From positions 1 to 36,867 of the forward strand of contig CANPXW010000014.1 of NCBI GenBank assembly GCA_947587025.1: DNA of 36,867 nt. Reading direction: 5' to 3'. Position numbers and translations under genes: made by a program. The notes beneath the pieces are model-generated. The model saw only the letters and a list, made by a program, of their open reading frames with translations. It was not told where the DNA came from and did no database searches. This stretch comes from an uncultured Oscillospiraceae bacterium. GTDB taxonomy: Bacteria; Bacillota; Clostridia; Oscillospirales; Oscillospiraceae. The number at the start of each line of letters is the position of its first letter. Within the stretch, counting starts at the first letter, position 1. This document shows, piece by piece, positions 24,994-32,159 of this stretch.

Positions 24994-26201
24994 CTAGTGC
25001 ATCAGATGCAGCAGCACGAGTATCCGCCTCACCAGGCGCTTGAAAAGACCGAATCCGTGCCTGAGCATATCGGCGCGCATCGGATACGCCCTCCGCGCCG
25101 CATAGGCCATCCCATGCCCGCGCAGATCGCGCAAAAACTTTTCCCGGCGCGGGTCCGGACTCACGCCGCCGGGCACCACCAATTCACCGCCGCTCTGCCG
25201 GGCGTATCGCTGCCGGTCGATGGGATACCAATCCATCCTGGCCTTCATCTCCGCCAGGATGGCGGCGCCCTTTTTCGTGTTGGCCTGTACGCGCGAGACT
25301 CCGTGCTCGACACAAAGCTGGGGATAATAAAGACTGATGCCCCAGAAGTCCCCGATCGTTATATCGCCCTGGCGCTCGGGCCGGGCAAAGATGCAGTCAT
25401 AACAGGACAGCCGATTCATCAGCCTGGGATGGTAAGCCCGAAGATAATTGCAAAAATAGCGGAACTGTATATGCTCCTTTCCGCTCTCTGTCCGGAAGCG
25501 TATATTTCTTGTCGTCCAGCGCCACCATAAGTAATACTTATGGTGGAAATGAACATCCCTTATTTTTTCTCCGTAGCGTTCTTCCTCTTCCGCGATAAAG
25601 GCGTCGAATATCTTTTGGCTGGGCGCGCCGTGACACAGCAGGTCCACCAAGTATAGCCTCTTTGTGTCCTGGCCGCGCAGCGCGTTTTTCAGCGCCGCCA
25701 CCTGGCACGGACAGCCGGAAAACAGCACCGTCTTTCCCTGGGAAAGCTGTTCTTTTACCCGAAGGTATACCCCCCCGTATCACTCTGGACATATTTCGAT
25801 CCCCGTATCCGGCTCAGCTGTTCGTCATTGTGCGAGCAGATATGGCGGACCTTCAGGTCCTCGTCATAGGCGGCGCCCCATACATAGCAGTCGCCTTTTC
25901 GCATCACGCTTCTGACTATCTCCGTAAAGGCTCCACCGGACGCGGACTTCATCAAAAGGGACTCGTCTTTGACCTTGGCCGCGATAAGCTCGGGCTCTTC
26001 CAGCGGCTCGGCCGGTCCGGGCACGTGCGCCATCGGGCACACGCTCTCGCAGCGCCCGCAGGCAGCGCATCTGTCCATGTCTATCCGGGGATAGAGGAAG
26101 CCGTCCTCATCCGCTTCCATACGGATGCAGTCTTCCGGACATATATCGGCACAGGCGCCGCATCCGGCACAGCTGTGCTTATCTCCTGTTGAAAGAAACA
26201 C
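24994..26201 (-). pseudogene. Frameshifted FrhB/FdhB-like iron-sulfur protein (F420 hydrogenase beta-subunit family)
   Basis: Related to coenzyme F420 hydrogenase/dehydrogenase beta-subunit proteins (PF04422/PF04432 with an N-terminal ferredoxin domain), often found in Clostridia and near polysaccharide-pyruvyl-transferase genes. The N-terminal piece (to 25755) has two 4Fe-4S motifs, CAGCGACADICP and CAACGRCESVCP, then SASGGAFTEI and RGSKYVQSDTGG. The C-terminal piece (24994 to about 25728) continues with LFSGCPCQVAALKNAL, LVDLLCHGAPS, CYDCIFARPERQGDITIGDFWGI. The two are in different frames: seven Gs on the coding strand (25776-25770) lack one base. Adding one G restores an uninterrupted 402-residue reading from the GTG at 26201, the normal family length, through GGVYLRVKEQLSQGKTVLFS. 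The GTG start has an AGGAG site 5 bases upstream. It could be a sequencing error, phase variation, programmed slippage or true decay. Located between xseB and ispA. Confidence 0.85.
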
Positions 26202-26212
26202 GCTCTCTCCTC

Positions 26213-26437
26213 TCAGTCGAAGGGCAGCTCTTCCGGGGCGCCATCCGGGCCCTTGCGCAGCTGCACCACCTTCTGCTCCGCCTCTTCGAGCTGCTTCTTG
26301 CACTGGGCCACCAGCCCCGCGCCCTCCTCGAACAGGCCCAGCCCCTCCGCCAGAGGCGCGTCGCCCTTCTCCAGGAGCTTGACGATCTGCTCCAGCCGGT
26401 CCAGCGCCTGCTCGAAGCTCATCTGCTGCTCAGCCAT
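26213..26437 (-). CDS. xseB: Exodeoxyribonuclease VII small subunit
   Basis: Small subunit of exonuclease VII, which degrades single-stranded DNA to oligonucleotides. 74 residues with the family pattern SFEQALDRLEQIVKLLEKGDAPLAEGLGLFEEG, then a helix AQCKKQLEEAEQKV. Normal length (60-85). Overlaps xseA by 8 bases, as usual. Confidence 0.95.
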   Translation of the reverse strand: MAEQQMSFEQALDRLEQIVKLLEKGDAPLAEGLGLFEEGAGLVAQCKKQLEEAEQKVVQLRKGPDGAPEELPFD

Positions 26438-27656
26438 TTCGTACCTCCTCCACCAGACAGCCCAGGCTGCCCCCGGACAGCCGGACGTTTATCCTGTCTC
26501 CCTTTTTCGTCTCCGTGACGCTCCGCAGCGCCGCGCCGTCCTTTTCCGCGATGGCGTAGCCACGCCCCAGCACCTTCAGGGGGCTGAGAGCGTCCAGCTT
26601 GGCCGCCAGGGACGACAGCGCCCCGGTGCGCCGGACCGTATACCGCTCCCCGGCGTTGGCCAGGTCCTTCACGGTCGCGTCCAACGCTCCTGCCTTCGCG
26701 CCGAGAAACAGCGCCGGGTCTGACAGCGCCGGCCGCCCGGCCAGCTCCTCCAGCTGCCGGGAGCAGTGTTCAAGGCGGTGCAGCATGGCCTTTTCCAGGT
26801 CCTCCCCCATCGCGTCCAGGTCCGTCAGCACCTGGACGACGTCCGGGGAGACAGCCTGTCCCGCCTGGGTGGGCGTGATGGCGTTCAGGTCCGCCACCAG
26901 GTCAGCGATGGTCACGTTCTTCGTGTGGCCCACCGCCGTCACCACCGGGAGCGCGGAATCATGGATGGCCTGGGCCACGCAGCGCTCGTCGAACACGTCC
27001 AGGTCCTCCACGCTGCCGCCGCCCCGGCCCACGATGAGCACGTCCGCCACCCGCCAGCGGTTGGCGTATGCGATGGCGCCGGCGATGCTGGGCGCGGCCT
27101 TTTCCCCCTGTACGAACACGGGCAGAAGGACCACCGTCGCCGCCGGCCAGCGGCCCCGCAGCGTGGCGATCACGTCCCGCACCGCGTCGCCGGTGGCGCT
27201 GGTGATCACGCCGATGCGGCCGGGATAGCGGGGAAGCGGTTTTTTCCGGGCCGGGTCGAAGTAGCCCATATCCGCCAGCTGGGCCATCAGCTCCTGCCGG
27301 GCCCGCTGCTTGTCCCCCAGGCCCTCCGGCTCCAGGTCCGTCACCCGAAGCTGGTAGTCGCCGCCGTTGACGTACACCGTCACAGAGGCGGTCACCACGA
27401 AACGCTCGCCGTTTTTCGGCTTGCAGCGCACCCTGGCCGCGTCCCACTTCCACAGCACGCAGCGCACGGCGTACTCGTTCTTCTTCGTGGTCCCCTCCCG
27501 GAGGGTGAAATACCAGTGGCCGGAGATGCCGTTCTCGTGGCAGTTGGTCACCTCGCCGCAGACGCGGATGCGCCGCAGAACAGGCACGCCCTCCAGCAGC
27601 TGCTTGACGGCCTCGTTCAGCTCCCGGACCGACCAGATGTGCTCCTGCTCATCCAT
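26430..27656 (-). CDS. xseA: Exodeoxyribonuclease VII large subunit
   Basis: Catalytic subunit of exonuclease VII. 408 residues: N-terminal OB fold (WSVRELNEAVKQLLEG, RVCGEVTNCHENGISGHWYFTLRE), then the nuclease domain with GRIGVITSATGDAVRDVIATLRGRWP, VLIVGRGGGSVEDLDVFDE, PVVTAVGHTKNVTIADLVADL and the C-terminal ALSPLKVLGRGYAIAEKDG. All hallmark blocks are present. Overlaps nusB and xseB by 8 bases each. Confidence 0.96.
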   Translation of the reverse strand: MDEQEHIWSVRELNEAVKQLLEGVPVLRRIRVCGEVTNCHENGISGHWYFTLREGTTKKNEYAVRCVLWKWDAARVRCKPKNGERFVVTASVTVYVNGGDYQLRVTDLEPEGLGDKQRARQELMAQLADMGYFDPARKKPLPRYPGRIGVITSATGDAVRDVIATLRGRWPAATVVLLPVFVQGEKAAPSIAGAIAYANRWRVADVLIVGRGGGSVEDLDVFDERCVAQAIHDSALPVVTAVGHTKNVTIADLVADLNAITPTQAGQAVSPDVVQVLTDLDAMGEDLEKAMLHRLEHCSRQLEELAGRPALSDPALFLGAKAGALDATVKDLANAGERYTVRRTGALSSLAAKLDALSPLKVLGRGYAIAEKDGAALRSVTETKKGDRINVRLSGGSLGCLVEEVRNG

Positions 27657-28122
27657 GGCTGTCCTCCGCCGGCGGCGGGGCTATCTCGCCCCGGTAAAAG
27701 CCGCCCAGCACGCCGTTGATGAAGGCCACCACGTCCGGGTCCTCATAGCCCTTGGCCAGCTCCACCGCCTCGTCCATGGACGCGGCGTCTGGCACGTCGG
27801 GCATGTACAGCACCTCGAACATGGCCTGGCGCAGGATGGCTGCGGCGCTGCGGGAGATGCGCTCCGGCCGCCAGCCCTTGGCATATCTGCCGATGAGCCC
27901 GTCCAGCTCGCCCTTTTTCTCCGTCACCCCCGCGACGCTGCGCAGGATGAAGTCCATGTCCTTTTTGGACGGCCTCTCGGCGTACAGAGCGTCCTCCGCC
28001 GCCATAGCCGCGTAGTGCTCCGGCTCGAAGAAGCGCTCCACCGCCCCCTGCGGGTCCTGGCCCGTGGCCGTCACGGAAAAGCCCAATTGGATGGCGATCT
28101 CTCTGGCTGCTGATCTTGTCAT
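27649..28122 (-). CDS. nusB: Transcription antitermination factor NusB
   Basis: RNA-binding partner of NusE (S10) in rRNA antitermination. 157 residues: MTRSAAREIAIQLGFS at the N terminus, then a family-typical C-terminal half with AKGWRPERISRSAAAILRQAMFEVLYM and SMDEAVELAKGYEDPDVVAFINGVLGGF. The tail ends in acidic/proline residues. GAGGGA ribosome site. It follows the Asp23 gene beyond a terminator; no strong separate promoter is visible in the 50 bases between, so partial read-through may feed it. Confidence 0.94.
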   Translation of the reverse strand: MTRSAAREIAIQLGFSVTATGQDPQGAVERFFEPEHYAAMAAEDALYAERPSKKDMDFILRSVAGVTEKKGELDGLIGRYAKGWRPERISRSAAAILRQAMFEVLYMPDVPDAASMDEAVELAKGYEDPDVVAFINGVLGGFYRGEIAPPPAEDSHG

Positions 28123-28152
28123 ATCGTTCCCTCAACTGCGAAAATACAATAA

Positions 28153-28173
28153 GGAGCCCCGATGCGGGGCTCC
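28153..28173 (-). terminator. Hairpin between the Asp23 gene and nusB
   Basis: GGAGCCCCG/CGGGGCTCC, 9-bp perfect stem with a 3-base loop, followed on the minus strand by TTATTGTATTTT. The interrupted T tail suggests incomplete termination. Confidence 0.75.
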
Positions 28174-28191
28174 GATAGGTTGCGCTGGCGC

Positions 28192-28551
28192 TTATTTGTC
28201 AAAGGAGATGCCCGTCACATGGACGTTCACCACCGTGTCCATGCCGGTGATGGACTCCACCTCCGCACACACCGCGTCCTGCACGTGCACGGCGGTGTCG
28301 GTGACGCTGCCGGAGGCGCGGACGTTGATGAGCACGTCGATGGTGATCTTCTCGTCGATGAAACGGATCTTCAGACCCTTCACCGGGTTCTTGCGTCCGA
28401 ACAGCTCCACCAGCTCCGGCGTAGAGGGGCTGCCCAGGCTGGCCACGCCTTCCACCTCCGACACGGCCGCCGCCACCATGACCGCGACCACGTCCTCAGA
28501 GATGTTGACCGTGCCCTTCTCCTCCTGCTTGGTGATGTAGTTTTCTGCCAT
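28192..28551 (-). CDS. Asp23/Gls24 (YloU-like) envelope-stress family protein
   Basis: 119 residues of the Asp23/DUF322 family, small proteins found near the membrane in Firmicutes, with a proposed role in envelope homeostasis. Family signatures: GTVNISEDVVAVMVAAAVSEVEGVASLG and IRFIDEKITIDVLINVRASGSVTDTAVHVQDAVCAEVESITGMDTVVNVHVTGI. GGGAGG ribosome site 9 bases before the ATG. Next to nusB, as in many Clostridia. The molecular function is not established. Confidence 0.92.
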   Translation of the reverse strand: MAENYITKQEEKGTVNISEDVVAVMVAAAVSEVEGVASLGSPSTPELVELFGRKNPVKGLKIRFIDEKITIDVLINVRASGSVTDTAVHVQDAVCAEVESITGMDTVVNVHVTGISFDK

Positions 28552-28583
28552 CGCCGGCTACCTCCCGATCATAGTTACAGGGT

Positions 28584-28612
28584 ATTATAGCACAGCCTTT
28601 CCAAAAAGAAAA
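28584..28612 (-). promoter_or_regulatory. Extended -10 promoter of the Asp23 gene
   Basis: Minus strand: -10 TATAAT (28589-28584) preceded by TGC (extended -10). The -35 region TTTTCT (28612-28607) is weak. Start near 28577, leader of about 26 bases. Confidence 0.65.
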
Positions 28613-28636
28613 GAGGCAGTTTATTCTGTCACCTCT
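28601..28636 (-). terminator. Probable terminator of the spoIIIA operon
   Basis: Minus strand: AGAGG, CAG, loop AATAAA, CTG, CCTCT with a 3-base bulge, followed by TTTCTTTTT. It includes the spoIIIAH stop codon. The stem is modest but the T tail is good. Confidence 0.55.
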
Positions 28637-29181
28637 ACGATGTTCAGCGACTGGGCCGGCCAGTCCGTGTTGGTGACCACCGCCTCGGTGATCTGGGCCA
28701 CCTGGGTATCGGTCAGGCCCTCCAGCGGCGCGGGCACCGCCACGGTAACGCCCTCGTCGGAGACGAACACTACGCAGTCCTTGAACTGTTTGGCCAGCAG
28801 CTGGTTCTCCAACAGATTCTCCTGCATGTTCCAGGCGGCCATGGCGTTGATCTGGCGCATGGACTCGTCGATGACCTCCTGGGAGGCGTCCTGGCCGGAG
28901 CAGGCCTGCTCCAGCATCTGCAGCGCCTCGTCACGGGAGGACTGGCGGGTCAGCCTGGCCTCGTCGAAGTAGGCGCTGACCGCCACGCTGGGCTCATCCG
29001 AGCCCGCCGACGCAGCCGTATACTGCTCCTGGGCCGCCAGCATCGCCGCGTCCTCCGCCGCCACCATATCCGCGTCCGCCGCGCCCCAGCGGGTGTTGTA
29101 GGTCCAGTTCAGATATACCGCCGCTCCCACGAACACCAGCACGGCCATCACCACGATGTTTCTTTTCAGATTCCTCTTCAC
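28621..29181 (-). CDS. spoIIIAH: Stage III sporulation protein AH
   Basis: Mother-cell protein of the SpoIIIA-SpoIIQ channel that links mother cell and forespore. 186 residues: one N-terminal membrane helix (IVVMAVLVFVGAAVYLNW, about 9-26), a Glu/Ala-rich linker and a C-terminal ring-building domain (FDEARLTRQSSRDEALQMLEQ, IDESMRQINAMAAWNMQENLLENQLLAKQFKDCVVFVSDEGVTVAVPA) ending LNIVEV. This matches clostridial SpoIIIAH, which meets SpoIIQ or its analogue across the septum. Last gene of the operon. Confidence 0.94.
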   Translation of the reverse strand: MKRNLKRNIVVMAVLVFVGAAVYLNWTYNTRWGAADADMVAAEDAAMLAAQEQYTAASAGSDEPSVAVSAYFDEARLTRQSSRDEALQMLEQACSGQDASQEVIDESMRQINAMAAWNMQENLLENQLLAKQFKDCVVFVSDEGVTVAVPAPLEGLTDTQVAQITEAVVTNTDWPAQSLNIVEVTE

Positions 29182-29528
29182 GATTGTTCCCTCCAGCTTT
29201 CATTCATTTTGAAGATCACGATCCTGTCCGAGCCCAGCCCGGTATAGCACCGCATAGCCTCCGTCACGTCCAGACGCACCGTGGGACTGTCCGCGCCCTG
29301 GCATACCACCGCCGCGCCGTTTTCCGACAGCCGCACCTGCGTCCGGCCCACGCCCTCCATCGCCTCCAGCAGCGACGCCAGCCTCGCCTCCTCCGCGCCT
29401 TCGGCGCTGTTTTCCTGTCCGCTCCCGCCGGCAGGCCACAGCAGCAGCAACAGCCCCGCTGCAGCCACCAGCAGCGCGTACCGCCACCGTCCCGCCCGCT
29501 CCAAAAACGCCCTGGTCCTGTCCTTCAT
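29178..29528 (-). CDS. spoIIIAG: Stage III sporulation protein AG, short form
   Basis: Ring-forming protein of the SpoIIIA channel. 116 residues from the ATG at 29528, which overlaps the spoIIIAF stop as ATGA; the frame is open far upstream but those codons shadow spoIIIAF and spoIIIAE. One membrane helix (WRYALLVAAAGLLLLLW, 15-31), then a compact ring-building fold: RLASLLEAMEGVGRTQVRLS, then GAAVVCQGADSPTVRLDVTEAMRCYTGLGSDRIVIFKM. Bacillus SpoIIIAG is about twice as long and carries an inserted beta region between these two halves; here only about ten residues connect them. Overlaps spoIIIAH by 4 bases. Confidence 0.88.
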   Translation of the reverse strand: MKDRTRAFLERAGRWRYALLVAAAGLLLLLWPAGGSGQENSAEGAEEARLASLLEAMEGVGRTQVRLSENGAAVVCQGADSPTVRLDVTEAMRCYTGLGSDRIVIFKMNESWREQS

Positions 29529-29992
29529 CGCCCCGTCCATCGCTGCCGCTCCGCCGGGATGCCCAGCTCCGCCTCGATGACGGCGGAAAGGGCGCTGTCC
29601 ATAGGCGCGGCGATCGTCACAGACCAGGGATACCAGACGCGGGCCTGGTCGTCCCAGCGGGCCGTGAGCTCTACCGCCCCCAGGGCAAGACCTCTTTCGT
29701 CCGCTTTGCCCAATATATATGCCTGGCACTGCTGCTCTATGTATGTCCGCTCCATCGTTTTTTCCTCCTCCCCCGCCTGGGTCACGATCTGCTCCGCCCG
29801 CTGCCGATACAGCGCCAGGCCCGAGGCCAGCGCGCCCACGTCCACCTCCGCCAGCGGCGCGGCCACCGCCAGCGCGCACATCAGCCCGCACGCCAGCCGT
29901 GTCACCTGCCGCACCCGGCCCTTGGGCGTGACGGCCATGGCGATGGCGCTCAAAAGGGATGCGGCGGTGATATGGGCTATCCACTGCCTCAT
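29525..29992 (-). CDS. spoIIIAF: Stage III sporulation protein AF
   Basis: 155 residues: two N-terminal membrane helices (WIAHITAASLLSAIAMAV and LACGLMCALAVAAPLAEV) with VTPKGRVRQVTRLACG between, as in the family, then a soluble ring-building-like domain (ERTYIEQQCQAYILGKADERGLALGAVELTARWDD...WYPWSVTIAA) ending in ELGIPAERQRW, a conserved end block. Overlaps spoIIIAE and spoIIIAG by 4 bases each. Confidence 0.93.
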   Translation of the reverse strand: MRQWIAHITAASLLSAIAMAVTPKGRVRQVTRLACGLMCALAVAAPLAEVDVGALASGLALYRQRAEQIVTQAGEEEKTMERTYIEQQCQAYILGKADERGLALGAVELTARWDDQARVWYPWSVTIAAPMDSALSAVIEAELGIPAERQRWTGR

Positions 29993-31056
29993 GGCGTGAG
30001 CACCTCCGCGCCCAGCACCACGGATACGAACAGCATCGCCCCGGCGCTGCCCACCAGGCCCAGCGCCATGCCGTAGGCCGTGCCGATGCCGCCGATGAGC
30101 GCCGCCAGCCGCCCCTCCGCGAAGGGCTCCGCGATACAGGCAGCCGCTTTATACAGCAGATAGTGCAGTCCCAGCCCCAGCACGGGTCCCACGCACACCG
30201 CCAGCACCGCCGCCAGGCCGAACGCGCCCACCGCGCCCCGGACCAGCGCCGCTCCCGCCACATAGGTGCCCGCCGCGTCCGCCAGGATGGAGCCCACCAC
30301 CGGCAGCGCCGCCGAGATGGCGCTCCTGGCAAGGCTCCCCGCCGCCTTGTCGGCGCCGCCCGCCACGGCTCCCGTCACCGTCAGGGCCAGGGTGAAAACG
30401 GTGGTCAGCCCGGTGAGCAGCGTGGTACACGCCCAGCCGATGAGCTTCACCGGTCCGGCCAGCGCTCCCGATGGCAGGGCGGCGTTGGCAGTGGCCGCCG
30501 CAGCATAGGCGTATATGGCCGGCAGCACCACGTGCAGCCCGACGGCCATCAATATGTCCAGAAACAGCGCCGAGGCGGCATATCGCGCGGCGGCGGACGC
30601 TCCGTGCCCTCCGGCGGCGGACGCCGCCGCCACCGTGGGAAGCAGCGCCTTGGAGAAATCGCCCAGTTCCGTCAGGGCCCGCTGGGTCTGGCCCAGAAAG
30701 GAGCGCATGTCCCCCGCGCAGGCCGCCATGATCGCCAGCGCGCCGCCCAGCAGCACATACTGCGGGCACTTGCCGTCCTCCTCCAGCGCCCCCGCCAGCG
30801 AGCACAGCAGCGCCGTTGCCAGCGCCACCGACGCGCTTCGCGCTGCGGCGGACAGATGTCCTTCCAGGTTCGACAGCGCCCACTGCCACAGCCGCTGCCA
30901 TATCCCGGTCCCGGCGGATGCCTCCGCCACCGTCGCGTCCCCCAGTATCTCCCTGGCCGAATCCGGCAGGGCGTCCTCCACGCCCTCCGTGTCCACCGCC
31001 AGCGCCGGTACGGGCAGCAGGAACAAAAAAAGCAAAAATATCGCGGCCGCTCTCAT
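29989..31056 (-). CDS. spoIIIAE: Stage III sporulation protein AE
   Basis: Polytopic membrane protein of the SpoIIIA complex, similar in role to export-apparatus components. 355 residues from the ATG at 31056, which overlaps the spoIIIAD stop as ATGA; the N terminus (MRAAAIFLLFLFLLPVPALA) is a cleavable signal peptide. Followed by DALPDSAREILGD and at least six hydrophobic segments, with LGDFSKALLPTVAAASAAGGHGASA, GPVKLIGWACTTLLTGLTTVFTLALTVTGAVAGGADKAAGSLARSAISAALPVVGSILADAAGTYVAGAALVR as the most conserved part. The longer open frame upstream is an artefact of high GC. Confidence 0.95.
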   Translation of the reverse strand: MRAAAIFLLFLFLLPVPALAVDTEGVEDALPDSAREILGDATVAEASAGTGIWQRLWQWALSNLEGHLSAAARSASVALATALLCSLAGALEEDGKCPQYVLLGGALAIMAACAGDMRSFLGQTQRALTELGDFSKALLPTVAAASAAGGHGASAAARYAASALFLDILMAVGLHVVLPAIYAYAAAATANAALPSGALAGPVKLIGWACTTLLTGLTTVFTLALTVTGAVAGGADKAAGSLARSAISAALPVVGSILADAAGTYVAGAALVRGAVGAFGLAAVLAVCVGPVLGLGLHYLLYKAAACIAEPFAEGRLAALIGGIGTAYGMALGLVGSAGAMLFVSVVLGAEVLTP

Positions 31057-31439
31057 GTCAGGTCCCCTATCAGCTGTAACATCGCCCGCAGCAGCGGGAT
31101 GGCCGTCACCATGGCGCAGCAGGCGCCGCACAGCTCTACCGCCGATGAGACAGCCCCCTGCCCCGCGTCCCTGCACAGCTCCGCCGCCAGGCGGGTCACC
31201 ACGCCGATGCCCACACACTTGAGCACCGGTCCCACCACAGCGGGGCTGAGCCCCGTCCGCTCCCTGGCCAGTTCGACGATCTGGCGCAGCTGGGCGAACA
31301 TCTCCATGGCCATCCCTGCCGCCAGCAGGCACACCGCTATGCTCAGGGTCAGGGCCAGCTCCGGGGCGTTTTTCCGCAGCAGCATGGCCAGCACCGCCCC
31401 GGCCACGCCCAGCGCCGCCGCTTTGATGAGCAGCTCCAT
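31053..31439 (-). CDS. spoIIIAD: Stage III sporulation protein AD
   Basis: 128-residue membrane protein with about four helices: AAALGVAGAVLAMLLRKNAPELALTLSIAVCLLAAGMAM, then GLSPAVVGPVLKCVGIGVVTRLAAELCRDAGQGAVSSAVELCGACCAMVTAIPLL, the family block. The ATG at 31439 forms a TGATG junction with spoIIIAC; the preceding in-frame GTG (31442) is also possible. Confidence 0.94.
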   Translation of the reverse strand: MELLIKAAALGVAGAVLAMLLRKNAPELALTLSIAVCLLAAGMAMEMFAQLRQIVELARERTGLSPAVVGPVLKCVGIGVVTRLAAELCRDAGQGAVSSAVELCGACCAMVTAIPLLRAMLQLIGDLT

Positions 31440-31633
31440 CACAGATCGAACAGCTGCCGTATCAGCTGGAACAGCTCCGCGATGCGCTGCACCAGGATGA
31501 CCAGCACCACCACCAGCCCGGCGATGGTGGTCATCAGCGCCTGCTCGTCCCGGCCGGAGCGGCTCAGCAGCAGATTCAGCACAGCCACCAGGATGCCCAC
31601 CGCCGCTATTTTGAAGATCAGATCAACGTCCAT
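31439..31633 (-). CDS. spoIIIAC: Stage III sporulation protein AC
   Basis: 64-residue two-helix membrane protein, the standard size for the family (about 65). MDVDLIFKIAAVGILVAVLNLLLSRSGRDEQALMTTIAGLVVVLVILVQRIAELF contains the conserved loop SGRDEQA between the helices. A longer frame upstream overlaps spoIIIAB and is rejected. Stop and next start overlap by one base. Confidence 0.95.
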   Translation of the reverse strand: MDVDLIFKIAAVGILVAVLNLLLSRSGRDEQALMTTIAGLVVVLVILVQRIAELFQLIRQLFDL

Positions 31634-31661
31634 TCCCGTAACCCCGGCCCAAAACGTAAGA

Positions 31662-32159
31662 TCACAGCAGCAGCACCGCCAGCACGGCGGCGGCCGCCGC
31701 CGGCACGCCCACATACATCCGCCCGTTGCGCTGCAGCGCCAGGCCCGCCTCGCTCTCCGCCCGTTCCATGGCCGCGCGGGCGCTCTCCAGCGCCCGACGC
31801 TGCTCGTCGGCGCCATACCGGCCCAGCACGTGGCCCAGCGGGGCCAATATGGCACGCTCAGCCTCCGGCAGCGGGGCTGTGGCGTCCGCCCATATGTCCG
31901 CCATGGGCCGCCTGTCCGGGGCTGTCAGGGACTCCGCCGTGCGCCTGCAAAGTGCGCCGGCCTCTCCCTCCAGTTGTCCGGCCAGCATCCCAAACAGCGC
32001 CGGCAGCGTCGTTTTGAACCGCTCCAGCTCGAAGGCCATCCGCTCCAGCATCAGCCCCAGTCCCTCCCGCCGGCGGACGGCCGCGCGCAGCCGCTCCTCG
32101 GCAGACAGTCCCGCCAGCAGCCCCGCCAGCACCAATACCGCCGCTCCCGTCAGACGCAC
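31662..32159 (-). CDS. spoIIIAB: Stage III sporulation protein AB
   Basis: 165-residue protein with a GspF-like fold, N-terminal membrane helix (LTGAAVLVLAGLLAGLSAE) and a C-terminal helix (AAAAAVLAVLLL). Conserved RREGLGLMLERMAFELERFKTTLPALF near residues 30-56 and LGHVLGRYGADEQRRALESA fit the family. The start is the GTG at 32159, seven bases after a GGAGG site, overlapping spoIIIAA by 10 bases. The longer frame upstream is a shadow of spoIIIAA. Confidence 0.93.
   Translation of the reverse strand: MRLTGAAVLVLAGLLAGLSAEERLRAAVRRREGLGLMLERMAFELERFKTTLPALFGMLAGQLEGEAGALCRRTAESLTAPDRRPMADIWADATAPLPEAERAILAPLGHVLGRYGADEQRRALESARAAMERAESEAGLALQRNGRMYVGVPAAAAAVLAVLLL

Noticed and set aside
25732-25746. 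CTTTCC/GGAAAG hairpin as stimulator of -1 frameshifting in the FrhB-like gene
   Set aside because: It lies more than 20 bases past the G tract, too far for a typical stimulatory structure, and is short. Slippage is still possible without it.
29178-30332. 384-codon frame ending in SpoIIIAG
   Set aside because: Only the last 116 codons match SpoIIIAG; the rest overlaps spoIIIAF and spoIIIAE in another frame and is R/G/A-rich without any family match.
31057-31332. Extended N terminus of SpoIIIAE
   Set aside because: It overlaps spoIIIAD in a different frame; the ATG at 31056 starts a proper signal peptide and forms the ATGA junction seen throughout the operon.
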